Source: Dama dama
Taxonomy: Eukaryota > Chordata > Mammalia > Artiodactyla > Cervidae
Length of the DNA: 64,000 nucleotides
Direction: 5' to 3'
NCBI RefSeq assembly: GCF_033118175.1
Contig: NC_083701.1
Coordinates: forward strand, 55,069,001-55,133,000
Part shown: piece by piece, positions 11,551 to 23,690 of the stretch
Layout of the letters: every line of letters starts with the position of its first letter
How positions within the stretch are numbered: position 1 is the first letter of the stretch
Position numbers and translations under genes: made by a program
The notes under the pieces: generated by a model
What the model saw: the letters and a program-made list of their open reading frames with translations, nothing else
Told to the model about the DNA's origin: nothing
The model's database searches: none

Positions 11551-14220
11551 CCCAGGGAGGAGCCAAGATGGCGGAGGAATAGGATGGGGAGACCACTTTC
11601 TCTCCTACAAATTCATCAAAAGAATAACTGAACGCAGAGCAAACTTCACAAAACAACTTCTGATCACTAGCTGAGGTCATCAGGCACCCAGAAAAGCAAC
11701 CCATTGTCTTCGAAAGGAGGTAGGACAAAATATAAAAGATAAAAAGAGAGACAAAAGAGCTAAGGACAAGAGATCCGTCCGGGAACGGACTCCCAATAGA
11801 GGAAGTTTCCAAACACCAGGAAACCCTCGCACTGGTGGGTCTGGGGGAAGTTTTTGAATCTCGGAGGGCAACCTGACTGGGAGGGGATCAAAAAATAAAA
11901 CTCACAGATTATGTGCCTAAAAGCAACTCCCAGCAGAAAAGTACCCCAGACGCCCGCATCCGCCACCAGCAAGTGGGGGCAGAACGGAGAGGAGCGGGCA
12001 GCATTGCTTAGGGTAAGGACCGGGCCTGAGTGCCCTGAGGACAATCGGAGGGAGTTTGTGTGAGTTACCAACTTAAACTGTGGGTCAGCAAAAGAGAGAG
12101 AGAAAACTAACCTGCCCGAACACACTGCTGGCTGTTCTCAGAACAAAGGGACGGAGCAAGTCCAGAGAAGAGCTCATAGGCTGCGGGCCGACCCAGCCCT
12201 GCCGGAGGCAGGAGGCAGGCGGGAGGGGAAAGGGGCAGGCTCGGCCCCAAGGACGGCATCCCCTACCGCACTGCAAACAGGCCTCCAGTTTTTAATCAAA
12301 GACCTCCTGAGATTCTGGATGGTCGACATCTGCCGGGAGGGTCGCAGCGAGACACAGGGCACGGGCACCCGACCGGCGCGGGCGGAAACTGAGACTGGGA
12401 TCGCGCAGGGGAGAAGGCGCGCCGCACCCCGGGGGAGTGCGCCGGTCAAGCTCCTGGCTGCCTGAGCCGCTCAGACAGGGAAGGCACAAAAAGCAGGCGC
12501 AGCTTTTTGTTCTGCGCTTTTGTGGAACACCCGAGGGCTGGAACTGTGCGCAGCGCAGGGCACGCTCCATATAGAGCAGCTGGGAGCCTGAGCAGTGTAG
12601 ATGGGGAAAGCAGTGCCAGCCCCTCCCCACAGCGCGAGGGAACTAGCAACCTGAATAAGAGACCACCTCCGCCCGCCTGTGTCAGGGCGGAAATTAGGCA
12701 CTGAAGAAACCGGCAAACAGAAGCCAAATAAACAAAGGGAACCGCTTCAGAAGGGACTGGTGCAACAGATTAAAATCCCTGTAGAAAACACCGACTACAC
12801 CGGAAGGGGCCTGTAGATATTGAGACGTGTAAGCTGGAACGACGAGCTATATGAAACTGAACCAAACCCACCCTGACCGCAACAGCTCCAGAGAAATTCC
12901 TAGATATATTTTTACTTTTTTTAATTTTTTTAAAGAAAAAAAAATTTTTTTTTTCTTTTTTCTTCTTTTTCATTTTTTCTCTTTTATTTTCTTTTAAAAT
13001 TCCCTATTACTCCCCCATTACTCCTTAACTTTCATTTTCATAGATTTTTACGATTTTTTTAATTAGGAGAAAAATTTTTCTTTCTTGTTTTTTTTTCTTC
13101 CTGTTTCTCTTCTATTTTGTATTTTTCTTTTTCTCTTATTTCCTTTTAAAGTCCTCTATTACTCCTCTATTACTCCTTAGTTTTCATTTTCATTACACTA
13201 TAACCTTACCAAAAAAAAAAAAAAAAAAGAGGGAGAAGCCCTATTTTTAAACCGAACTTCATATATATTTCTAAAAAATTTTTTGTGTGTGTTTTGGTTT
13301 TTGTTTTTAATATAGTATTTTTAAGAGTCTAACCTCTACTGTAGATTTTTAATCTTTGTTTTTCAGTATATGATATAAATTGTGGACATTTAAGAATCCA
13401 ATATTCAGTTTCCATTTTTATTCAGGAGTGTGTTGATTATTCTCTCCCAATCTTGACTCTCTGTTTTCTACCTCAGAACACCTCTATTTCCTCCTTTCCC
13501 CTTCTCTTCCCAATCCAATTCTGTGAATCTTGGTGGGTGTCTGGGCTATGGAGAACACTCTGGGAACAGACAACTGTGTAGATCTGTCTCTCTCCTCTTG
13601 AGTCCCCCTTTTTCTCCTCCTGCTCATCCCTCCTCCCTCTCCTTCTTCATGTAACTCTGTGAACCACTCTGGGTGTCCCTAATGGGGGAGAATCTTTTGC
13701 CATTAACCTAGAAGTTTTATTGTCAGTGCTGTATAGTAGGAGAAGTCTTGAGACTACTGGAAGAATAAAACTGAATTCCAGAGGTAGGAGACTTAAGCCC
13801 AAAACCTGAGAACACCAGAAAACTCCTGACTACATGGAACTTTAAGAGACCGTCCAAAAGCCTCCATACCTACACTGAAACCAACCACCACCCAAGAGCC
13901 AATAAGTTTTAGAGCAAGACATACCACGCAAATTCTCCAGCAACGCAGGAATATAGCCCTGAACGCCAACATACAGGCTGCCCAAGGTCACACCTAACAC
14001 ATAGACACATCTCAAAACCCATTACTGGGCACTCCATTGCACTCCAGAGAGAAGAAATCAAGTTCCATGCACCAGAACACCGACGCAAGCTTCCCTAACC
14101 AGGAAACCTTGACAAGCCAATCGTCCAACCCCACCCACTGGGTAAAACCTCCACAATAAAAGGGAATCACAGACCTCCAGAATACAGAAAGCCCACTCCA
14201 GACACAGCAATCTAAACAAG
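11551..14220 (+). promoter_or_regulatory. L1 5' UTR with internal promoter region
   Basis: About 2.67 kb before ORF1. It begins with a YY1-like motif, CAAGATGGCGG (11564-11574), at the same place as the YY1 site that sets the start of transcription in primate L1. A CpG-rich block (about 11930-12670) behaves like the CpG island of an L1 promoter; it is followed by a T/C-rich tract (12900-13200) with an A run at about 13210-13228. Promoter activity is inferred from family knowledge. The window itself shows only composition and motif. Many CpG sites remain, which fits a moderate age. Confidence 0.75.
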
Positions 14221-15146
14221 ATGAAAAGGTAGAGAAATACCCAACAGGTAAACGAACATGAAAATGCCCACCAAGTCAAACAAAAGAGGAGGAGATAGAG
14301 AATCTACCTGAAAAAGAATTTAGAATAATGATAATAAAAATGATCCAAAATCTTGAAAACAAAATGGAGTTACAGATAAATAGCCTGGAGACAAAGATTG
14401 AAAAGATGCAAAAAATGTTTAATAAAGACCTAGAAGAAATAAAAAAGAGCCAATTAAAAATGAATAATGCAATAAATGAGATCAAAAACACTCTGGAGGG
14501 AACCAAGAGTAGAATAACGGAGAGAGAAGATAGGATAAGTGAGGTAGAAGGTAAAATGGTGGAAATAAATGAAGCAGAGAGGAAAAAAGAAAAAAGAATC
14601 AAAAGAAATGAGGACAACCTCAGGGACCTCTGGGACAATGTGAAATGCCCCAACATTCGAATCATAGGAGTCCCAGAAGAAGAAGACAAAAAGAAAGGCC
14701 ATGAGAAAATACTCAAGGAGATAATAGCTGAAAACTTCCCTAAAATGGGGAAGGAAATAGCCACCCAAGTCCAAGAAACCCAGAGAGTCCCAAACAGGAT
14801 AAACCCAAGACAAAACACTCCAAGACACATATTAATCAAATTAACAAAGATCAAACACAAAGAACAAATATTAAAAGCAGCAAGGGAGAAATAACAAATA
14901 ACACACAAAGGGATTCCCATAAGGATAACAGCTGATCTATCAATAGAAACCCTCCAGGCCAGAAGGGAATGGCAGGACATACTTAAGGTAATGAAAGAGA
15001 ATGACCTACAACCTAGATTACTGTACCCAGCAAGGATCTCATTCAGATATGAAGGAGAATTCAAAAGCTTTACAGACAAGCAAAAGCTGAGAGAATTCAG
15101 CACCACCAAACCAGCTCTTCAGCAAATGCTAAAGGATCTTCTCTAG
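14221..15146 (+). pseudogene. L1 ORF1 (ORF1p, RNA-binding chaperone), disrupted
   Basis: ORF1p normally trimerises through a coiled coil and coats L1 RNA to form the RNP. The expected start is ATG 14221, but codon 4 is TAG (14230-14232) and a 1-nt loss near 14245-14260 shifts the frame. The main open part (14328-14894, 188 aa from its first Met) has a charged, heptad-like coiled coil (about 14340-14630) and the RRM start NIRIIGVPEEEDKKK (from about 14655). TAA at 14892-14894 (ordinarily CAA) cuts off the C-terminal domain, which is still readable in the same frame to TAG 15144-15146 (LQARREWQDILKV, then LLYPARISFRYEGE). An intact protein would be near 308 aa. Relating lesions to an intact family protein is from family knowledge; the stops and frame change are visible. 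Confidence 0.9.
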
Positions 15147-15197
15147 ACAGGAAACACAGAAAGGTTGTATAAACGTGAACCCAAAACAACAAAGTAA

Positions 15198-18100
15198 ATG
15201 GCAACGGGACCACACCTATCAATAATTACCTTAAATGTAAATGGGTTGAATGCCCCAACCAAAAGACAAAGATTGGCTGAATGGATACAAAAACAAGACC
15301 CCTACATATGCTGTCTACAAGAGACCCACCTCAAAACAACAGACACATACAGACTAAAAGTGAAGGGCTGGAAAAAAATATTTCATGCAAACGGAGACCA
15401 AAAGAAAGCAGGAGTCGCAATACTCATATCAGATAAAATAGACTTTCAAATAAAGGATGTGAAAAGAGACAAAGAAGGACACTACATAATGATCAAAGGA
15501 TCAATCCAAGAAGAGGATATAACAATTATAAATATATATGCATCCAACATAGGAGCACCACAATATGTACAGCAAACGCTAATGAGTATGAAAGAGGAAA
15601 TTAATAGTAACACAATAATAGTGGGAGACTTTAATATCCCACTCACAACTATGGATAGATCAACTAAACAGAAAATTAACAAGGAAACACAAACCTTAAA
15701 TGACACAACGGACCAGCAAGACCTAATTGATATCTATAGGACATTTCACCCCAAAACAATCAACTTCACCTTTTTCTCAAGGGCACACGGAACCTTCTCC
15801 AGGATAGATCACATCCTGGGTGATAAATCTGGTCTTGGAAAATTCAAAAAAATTGAAATCATTCCAGTCATCTTTTCTGACCACAGTGCAGTAAGATTAG
15901 ATCTCAATTACAGGAAAAAAATTGTTAAAAATTCAAACATATGGAGGCTAAATAACACGCTTCTGAATAACCAACAAGTCATAGAAGAAATCAAAAAAGA
16001 AATTGAAATATACATAGAGATGAATGAAAATGAAAACACAACAACCCAAAACCCATGGGACACTGTAAAAGCAGTGCTAAGGGGAAGGTTCATAGCATTA
16101 CAGGCTTACATCAAGAAACAAGAAAAAAGCCAAATAAATAACCTAACTCTACACCAAAAGCAATTAGAGAAGGAAGAAATGAAGAACCCCAGGGTTAGGA
16201 GAAGGAAAGAAATCTTAAAAATTAGGGCAAAAATAAATGCAAAAGAAACTAAAGAGACCATAGCAAAAATCAACAAAGCTAAAAGCTGGTTTTTTGAAAA
16301 AAATAAACAAAATTGACAAACCATTAGCAAGACTCATTAAGAAACAAAGAGAGAAGAACCAAATTAACAAAATTAGAAATGAAAATGGAGAGATCACAAC
16401 AGACAACACTGAAATACAAAGGATCATAAGAGACTACTACCAGCAGCTCTATGCCAATAAAATGGACAACTTGGAAGAAATGGACAAATTCTTAGAAAAG
16501 TATAACTTTCCAAAACTGAACCAGGAAGAAATAGAAGATCTTAACAGAGCCATCACAAGCAAGGAAATCAAAACTGTAATCAGAAATCTTCCAGCAAACA
16601 AAAGGCTTCACAGCTGAATTCTACCAAAAATTTAGAGAAGACCTAACACCTATCTTACTCAAACTCTTCCAGAAAATTGCAGAAGAAGGTAAACTTCCAA
16701 ACTCATTCTATGAGGCCACCATCACCCTAATTCCAAAACCAGACAAAGATGCCACAAAAAAAGAAAACTACAGGCCAATATCACTGATGAACATAGATGC
16801 AAAAATCCTTAACAAAATTCTAGCAAACAGAATCCAACAACATATTAAAAAAAGCATACACCATGACCAAGTGGGCTTTATCCCAGGAATGCAAGGATTC
16901 TTTAATATCCACAAAATCAATCAATGTAATACACCACATTAACAAATTGAAAGATAAAAACCATATGATTATCTCAATAGATGCAGAGAAAGCCTTTGAC
17001 AAAATTCAACAGTCATTTATGATTAAAACTCTCCAGAAAGCAGGAATAGAAGGAACATACCTCAACATAATAAAAGCTATATATGACAAACCCACAGCAA
17101 GCATCACCCTCAATGGTGAAAAATTGAAGGCATTTCCCCTGAAATCAGGAACAAGACAAGAGTGCCCACTCTCACCACTACTACTCAACATAGTGTTGGA
17201 AGTTTTGGCCACAGCAATCAGAGCAGAAAAAGAAGTAAAAGGAATCCAGATAGGAAAAGAAGAAGTGAAACTCTCGCTGTTTGCAGATGACATGATCCTC
17301 TACATAGAAAACCCTAAAGACTCTACCGGAAAATTATTAGAGCTAATCAATGAATATAGTAAAGTTGCAGGATATAAAATCAACACACAGAAATCCCTTG
17401 CATTCCTATACACTAACAATGAAAAAACAGAAAGAGAAATTAAGGAAACAATACCATTCACCATTGCAACAAAAAGAATAAAATACTTAGGAGTATATCT
17501 ACCTAAAGAAACAAAAGACCTATACATAGAGAACTATAAAACACTGATGAAAGAAATCAAAGAGGACACAAACAGATGGAGAAACATACCATGTTCATGG
17601 ATTGGAAGAATCAATATTGTCAAAATGGCTATTCTACCCAAAGCAATCTATAGATTCAATGCAATCCCTATCAGGCTACCAACGGTATTTTTCACAGAAC
17701 TAGAACAAATAATTTCACAATTTGTATGGAAATACAAAAAAACCTCGAATAGCCAAAGTAATCTTGAGAAAGAAGAATGGAACTGGAGGAATCAACCTGC
17801 CTGACTTCAGACTCTACTACAAAGCCACAGTCATCAAGACAGTATGGTACTGGCACAAAGACAGAAATATAGACCAATGGAACAGAATAGAAAGCCCAGA
17901 GATAAATCCACGAACCTATGGACACCTTATCTTTGACAAAGGAGGCAAGGATATACAATGGAAAAAAGACAACCTCTTTAACAAGTGGTGCTGGGAAAAC
18001 TGGTCAACCACTTGTAAAAGAATGAAACTAGAACACTTTCTAACACCATACACAAAAATAAACTCAAAATGGATTAAAGATCTAAATGTAAGAGCAGAAA

Positions 18101-19006
18101 CTATAAAACTCCTAGAGGAGAACATAGGTAAAACACTCTCCGACATAAATCACAGCAAGATCCTCTATGACCCACCTCCCAGAATATTGGAAATAAAAGC
18201 AAAAATAAACAAATGGGACCTAATGAAACTTAAAAGCTTTTGCACAACAAAGGAAACTATAAGCAAGGTGAAAAGACAGCCCTCAGATTGGGAGAAAATA
18301 ATAGCAAATGAAGCAACAGACAAAGGATTAATCTCAAAAATATACAAGCAACTCCTGAAGCTCAATTCCAGAAAAATAAATGACCCAATCAAAAAATGGG
18401 CCAAAGAACTAAACAGACATTTCTCCAAAGAAGACATACAGATGGCTAACAAACACATGAAAAGATGCTCAACATCACTCATTATCAGAGAAATGCAAAT
18501 CAAAACCACAATGAGGTATCATTACACGCCAGTCAGGATGGCTGCTATCCAAAAGTCTACAAGTAATAAATGCTGGAGAGGGTGTGGAGAAAAGGGAACC
18601 CTCTTACACTGTTGGTGGGAATGCAAACTAGTTACAGCCGCTATGGAAAACAGTGTGGAGATTTCTTAAAAAACTGGAAATAGAACTGCCATATGACCCA
18701 GCAATCCCACTTCTGGGCATACACACTGAGGAAACCAGATCTGAAAGAGACACGTGCACCCCAATGTTCATCGCAGCACTGTTTATAATAGCCAGGACAT
18801 GGAAGCAACCTAGTTGCCCATCAGCAGACGAATGGATAAGGAAGCTGTGGTACATATACACCATGGAATATTACTCAGCTGTTAAAAACAATTCATTTGA
18901 ATCAGTCCTAATGAGATGGATGAAACTGGAGCCCATTATACAGAGTGAAGTAAGCCAGAAAGATAAAGAACATTACAGCATACTAACACATATATATGGA
19001 ATTTAG
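15198..19006 (+). pseudogene. L1 ORF2 (endonuclease and reverse transcriptase), five frameshifts
   Basis: ORF2p nicks target DNA and reverse-transcribes L1 RNA from the nick. ATG 15198 opens an APE-like endonuclease with NVNGL, QETHLK, VGDFN and SDHSAV motifs. The frame then breaks five times: +1 near 16300; a loss of about 14 nt near 16605 that removes the usual SPGPDG segment; +1 in an A run near 16912; +1 near 17741; +1 near 18640. The five shifts account exactly for the observed frame order 0, 1, 2, 0, 1, 2. The reverse-transcriptase core keeps FADD (17280-17291), but the conserved TRQGCPLSP block reads TRQECPLSP. The C-terminal cysteine motif (CWRGCGEKG...HCWWEC, about 18570-18625) is intact. 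TAG at 19004-19006 is the family's normal end (...YGI). The endonuclease portion is the longest open piece (372 aa). Confidence 0.95.
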
Positions 19007-19364
19007 AAAGATGGTAACGATAACCTTATATGCAAAACTGCAAAAGAGACACAGATGTACAGAACAGACTTTTGGACTCTGTGGGAGAAGGTGAGGGTGG
19101 GATGTTTCGAGAGAACAGCATGTATATTATCTATAGGGAAACAGATCACCAGCCCAAGTGGGATGCATGAGACAAGTGCTCGGGCCTGGTGCACTGGGAA
19201 GACCCAGAGGAATCGGGTGGAGAGGGAGGTGGGAGGGGGGATGGGGATGGGGAACACATGTAACTCCATGGCTGATTCATGTCAATGTACGACAAAACCC
19301 ACTGCAATGTTGTGAAGTAATTAGCCTCCAACTAATAAAAATAAATGAAAAAGAAAAAAAATGA
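19007..19364 (+). terminator. L1 3' UTR with poly(A) signal
   Basis: Typical ruminant L1 3' UTR with a G-rich stretch (19200-19255, runs of GGGAGG and GGGG) and an AATAAA signal at 19334-19339 shortly before an A-rich, non-homopolymer tail that abuts the right target duplication. The G-rich segment corresponds to the quadruplex-prone tract known in L1 3' UTRs. Confidence 0.85.
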
Positions 19365-19376
19365 TAAAAAAAGAAT

Positions 19377-20967
19377 ATCATGGAGACAATAATGTTATAA
19401 AGTGTAGTCTAATTTGACTTGTATGTATAAAAATAAGCAACAATGAAACAGCTTTTCTGAACTGCCAATGACTTATGTATTTTAGGGGTATACTGCCATC
19501 TTATATATTTTATTAGCTATTTAGTGAAATGGGAGAAATTAATTTCCCTTTCAGTAACTGTAGAGAAATATGGTCAAAACTAATTTACATTGTGATAAAG
19601 ACTATAATTAATAGGCAACAAAACTTTAAAATAAAAAGTGTGGATATGCTTATATGAAGAAATAGAAAGAAAGAGAGATTGAGCGATACTGTACCCTACT
19701 CTTTAACCATCCTAAGGAATAGAGTCAACAACTAGGAAGGGTGGGTAGAACATTTCTTTAAGTGGATCAGAGAACATGATAAATAATGAACCAGCATGAT
19801 CAATGATTAATAATTTCTCAGGCTTGAGAGACACAGTACATCAATGGTGACTACCAGATTCTGTGACAGAATCACTGAAAGAATAAAACTGTGCTATTGA
19901 TAGAAATATAAATTTTAGAAACAGTACTTAGTTTTGAGTTAAGGATAAATTTGATTAAATAACTTTGGAAAGACAGCAAGACAACCAACTGGAAATGTCC
20001 AGCAGGCAGCATGGCTAGTGCTTAGAGGGGTAATCAGAACTAGAAGAAACCACTGAAGAGTCATCATCAAACAGGTGACTCTGAGAATAGGTCCATTTTT
20101 AAAGCAATGGGAAAATAAAAACAGTGCTGGGTATAAAATAGAACACTGGATAAAGGACCTAGAATTGTCATTTAATACAAATATTGAGTTAAAAACAACT
20201 CAATTATTTTAATCTCTTACAGTAGGGTGAAAAAAGAAACCCACTCATTTTTACTATATCTGACGTGGTCAGTAGATATCTAGTTGACAAATGAAGTATT
20301 CATACATAGGTTTTAAAGATAGACTAGGCGATTGTTAGAGAATTCAAATTGGAAAAAGCCTTTCTGGTATGAAGCCCCATAGGACCGAACTATTATCTTC
20401 AATCTTGGTTACAGTTCCTGGAAGATTAGGAACTCAAGCAAGGTTTGTTAGACAACCAGATGATTCCTCTTGTGTTTCTCAGCCAATTCTGTAGGTCTAT
20501 TGTCTTCCCTGTATAAGCCAGATGGCTGAGCAGTGACCTGAACTTTTAGCCATATTGAAAGCAGTCTATCATTGCAATTGTCTATTGTGTACCTTGTGTT
20601 CTCACTGTCTAGGGTAAGTATTCTGTATTTACAAAGACAGTCCAATCACGGTATGATATCAAGACACATTTCAAAGAAGAGAAATGAGGAAATACGTCAT
20701 ATGGCTTCCTTCTCAATACAAGTAGGTGGAGTTATTTAACCTGAGTGGAAATATCTGGGGAGGCTGGACCTTTTGTATAGTGGCTGTGGAGAAGGGTATT
20801 TAAGAGCCAATAAAATAAGTATTAAAAGATTGTAGAAAATCAACTAAGCTATATGTATCATGGATTTTCAGTGAATCAGAATGGTTCTATAATTTTCTCC
20901 AGAATAAAAAAAAGGATAAATTATGGGAATTATAGAAAAGGGGGACATTGAGAATACTGCCTAGTTT
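19377..20967. other. Unrecognised non-coding stretch
   Basis: About 1.6 kb without gene or named repeat. Short open frames only. Confidence 0.5.
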
Positions 20968-20974
20968 AGCAGAG

Positions 20975-21656
20975 TGTACAAGTTGGGTTTAGAAAAGGCA
21001 GAGGAATCAGAGATCAAATTGATGTTCATTGGATCAGAGAGAAAGCAAGGGAATTCCAGAAAAACACCTACATCTGTTTCATGGACTACACGAAAGCCTT
21101 TGAATGTGTGGATCACAACACACTGGAAATTCTTCAAGAGATGGGAATACCAAAACATCTTACCTGTCTCCTGAAAATCTGTATACAGGTCAAGAAGCAA
21201 GAGTTAGAACCAGATGTGGAACAACAGACTGGTTCAAAATTGGGAAAGGAGTACATCAAGACTGCATAGTGTTATCCTGTTTATTTAACTTATATGCAGA
21301 GTACATCATGTGAAATTCTGGGCTGAATGAGTTACAAGCTGGACTCAAGATTGCTGGGAGAAATATCAACAAACAGATATGCAGATGATATCACTGTAAT
21401 ATGCAGATAATATCACTGTAATGGCAGAAATATCAACAAACTCAGATATGCAGATGATATCACTGTAATGGCAGAGGAACTAAAGAGCCTCTTGATGAAA
21501 ATGAAAGAGGAGAGTGAAAAAGCTGACTTAAAACCCAACATTCAAAAAACTAAGATCATGGCATCTGGCTCCATCACTTCATGGCAAATAGATGTACAGA
21601 CAATGGAAACAGATACAGACTATTTTCTTGGGCTCCAAAATCACTGCAAATGGTAA
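20975..21656 (+). pseudogene. BovB reverse-transcriptase remnant
   Basis: RTE-clade RT, which copies BovB RNA at the nicked target. Three frames are needed to read it. Visible pieces are a MDYTKAFECVDHNTLEILQ block (from 21081), a FNLYAEYIM block ending at TGA 21311-21313, YADD (21378-21389, repeated at 21447-21458), and MAEELKSLLMKMKEESEKAD (from 21468). The GKGV(R)QGC motif is degraded. The endonuclease half is missing through 5' truncation. Clearly inactive. Confidence 0.88.
21359..21474 (+). repeat. 67-bp internal tandem duplication over the RT YADD motif
   Basis: AGAAATATCAACAAAC followed by the YADD-coding DNA occurs at 21359-21400 and again at 21426-21474 (offset 67 bp). Between them is a third, shorter copy of ATGCAGATAATATCACTG. 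Other BovB copies in this window have this segment once. Confidence 0.88.
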
Positions 21657-22226
21657 CTGCAGCCATGAAGTTAAAAGATGTTTGCTCCTTGGAAGAAAAG
21701 CTATGACAAACTCAGACAGCATATATCAAAGTAAATCACATTGCTGACAAAGGTCCATCTAGGGAATAATGACTACTGGTTTTTCCAGTAGTCATGTATG
21801 GATGTGAGAGTTGGACCATTAAGAAGGCTGAATGCCAAAGAATTGATGCTTTCAAACTTTGGTGCTGAAGAAGACTCCTGTGAATCTCTTTGACAGCAAG
21901 GAGATCAAACCATTCAATCCTAAAGAAAGCAGTCCTGAATATTCGTTGGAAGGACTGATGCTGAAGTGAAGCTCCAATACTTTGGCCACCTGATGCGAAG
22001 AGCTGACTCAGTGGAAAAGGCTCTGATGCTAGGAAGAAGTGAAGGCAAAAGAAGAGGGTGGCAGAGGATAAGACACTTAGATAGCATCACCGATTCAATG
22101 GACATAAACTTGGGCAAACTCCAGGAGCCAGTGAGGGACAGGGAAGACTGCTGTGCTAGAGTCCATCGGGTCACAAGAAGTCGGACACAGCTTAGCGACT
22201 GAACACCACCAACAACCAAAGCAGAG

Positions 22227-22693
22227 ACAGTAGAGACAGTATAAAAGGCGACACTCATGAGTTGGACCATGAAAGGTCTCCCTCACTGGATGTCTTCATA
22301 TCAGAGTCCTACGTGTTGTTCTTTCATTCTGTCAGTTTATCAATGGGTTATGTTCATCATGTATGGATCACTGTAATGGGGAAAAGTCAGGAAATGAAAC
22401 TCTGCTGAAGAGTCGTGAATTAAGATATACCCAAGTTCAAATTTCTATAAATAGGAAGATATTTGATTAGCGGAATGCTCAACTTCAGTTAGGAATGGCC
22501 ACAGATGAACTGTCTTTCTTGGGTAGTTTCTGCTACTCAGAATTATCTCTGTTTTGGAACGGTTGGTTGCCAAATGATCATGGCTAATTGTTTTAGCTTC
22601 CCCTCCGCTAATCACTGATATAGCACAGTGATTAAGAGTACAAATGTGAGAGTCAAAGAAACCTATGTTTAAATTCTGAGTGTGTTGCTTACT
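22227..22693. other. Unrecognised non-coding stretch
   Basis: No gene or named repeat recognised. Confidence 0.45.
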
Positions 22694-22923
22694 AGTTTGT
22701 ATACATGGGGCTTCCCAGGGGGCACAGTCAAGAAGTGGCCTGCCAGTGCAGGAGATGCAAGAGATACAGGTTTGATCCCTGGGTCAGGAAGATCCCTAGA
22801 AGTAGGAAATGGCAACAACCTATCCCAGTATTCTTGCCTGGAAAATCCCAAGGACACAGGAGCCTGGAGGGCTACAGTCCATGGGGTCGCAAAAACTGAG
22901 CAGGCACACATGCAGTTTGCATA
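22694..22923 (+). mobile_element. Bov-tA SINE with near-perfect 10-bp TSD
   Basis: tRNA-like head (GGGGCTTCCCAGGGGGCACAG), Bov-A body and tail. AGTTTGTATA (22694-22703) and AGTTTGCATA (22914-22923) differ at one base and mark the ends. Confidence 0.92.
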
Positions 22924-23388
22924 GGTAATATTAAGTGACTTAACATCTCTGGTTTTAAGTAGTGAGGTGTTGAATATTCTCATCTGAAGTGAGGATATGA
23001 GATTTAGGTTGTTTTAAGTTTTAAATGGTTAAAGAATTAAACGAGGTAATATATCAAAAGTGCCTAGATCAATAGCTAGAACTTTTTTTATATAAAATTG
23101 TTGTTGGGTTCCTGGCCTTCCAAAATCCCCTGACCTTCTTTTCAGCTGGGGAGTTTATATTCTCCCATCTTCACTTTAAGCGATGCTCATGGGGATCATT
23201 ATCAATATAAACACTCATGATTCACAATAGCAAGACACTTTAGGTATTATAGAAAACTGTCAGTTGAGGAAAAGTCTTAAATTTGTTTTTGGTTATCCTG
23301 GACTAGAGCAGAGGTTTAGGGAAGGGGAATCAGTGAATAAAACAGTGAGCCTTACACAAGGACTGAGGTTATTCAAGAAGAAGTTAAG
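22924..23388. other. Unrecognised non-coding stretch
   Basis: No gene or named repeat recognised. Confidence 0.45.
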
Positions 23389-23690
23389 TTTATCCACTGC
23401 TGCTGCTGCTGTTGCTAAGTCGCTTCAGTCGTGTCCGAGTCTGTGCGACCCCATAGACGGCAGCCCACCAGGCTCCACCATCCCTGGGATTCTCCAGGCA
23501 AGAACACTGGAGTGGGTTGCCATTTCCTTCTCCAATGTATGAAAGTGAAAAGTGAAGGTGAAGTCGCTCAGTCATGTCCGACTCTTCGTGACCCCATGGA
23601 CTGCAGCCTACCAGGTTCCTCTGTCCATGGGATTTTCCAGGCAAGAGTACTCGAGTGGGGTGCCATTGCCTTCTCTGAAATTTATCCACT
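23389..23690 (-). mobile_element. Bov-A2 SINE (dimeric Bov-A) with 10-bp TSD
   Basis: Two Bov-A units in the same orientation joined by a GAAAGTGAAAAGTGAAGG-type linker, without a tRNA head; a (CTG)n stretch begins the left end. The exact duplication TTTATCCACT at 23389-23398 and 23681-23690 bounds the unit. Dimeric Bov-A is the structure of Bov-A2, restricted to ruminants. Confidence 0.95.

Larger units (their letters stand above)
11539..19376 (+). mobile_element. Full-length ruminant LINE-1 with 12-bp TSD
   Basis: Complete L1 architecture over about 7.8 kb: a 5' UTR that starts GGGAGGAGCCAAGATGGCGG, ORF1 (14221-15146), intergenic gap, ORF2 (15198-19006), 3' UTR and an A-rich tail with AATAAA. 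The perfect 12-bp duplication TAAAAAAAGAAT (11539-11550 and 19365-19376) has the T-to-A-run form of the L1 endonuclease cut, so the copy arrived whole by target-primed reverse transcription. Both ORFs are broken (about three lesions in ORF1, five frame-shifting indels in ORF2), so it can no longer move itself. Nothing is nested inside it, which fits an insertion younger than the neighbouring L1M and L2 relics. Confidence 0.97.
20968..22226 (+). mobile_element. BovB LINE, 5'-truncated, probable 7-bp TSD
   Basis: Starts inside the reverse-transcriptase coding part at 20975 and runs to the BovB 3' tail, ending in an ACCACCAACAACC run near 22219. The heptamer AGCAGAG lies directly against both ends (20968-20974 and 22220-22226), so it is likely the target-site duplication, though 7 bp is short. 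Contains an internal duplication described separately. Confidence 0.92.

Noticed and set aside
11930..12670. CpG island of a host gene promoter
   Set aside because: It lies inside the L1 5' UTR, downstream of the L1 start and YY1-like motif, with L1 ORFs following.
14276..15109. 277-codon minus-strand open frame
   Set aside because: It is the complement of L1 ORF1; A-rich L1 coding sequence gives long Phe/Ser/Ile-rich antisense frames.
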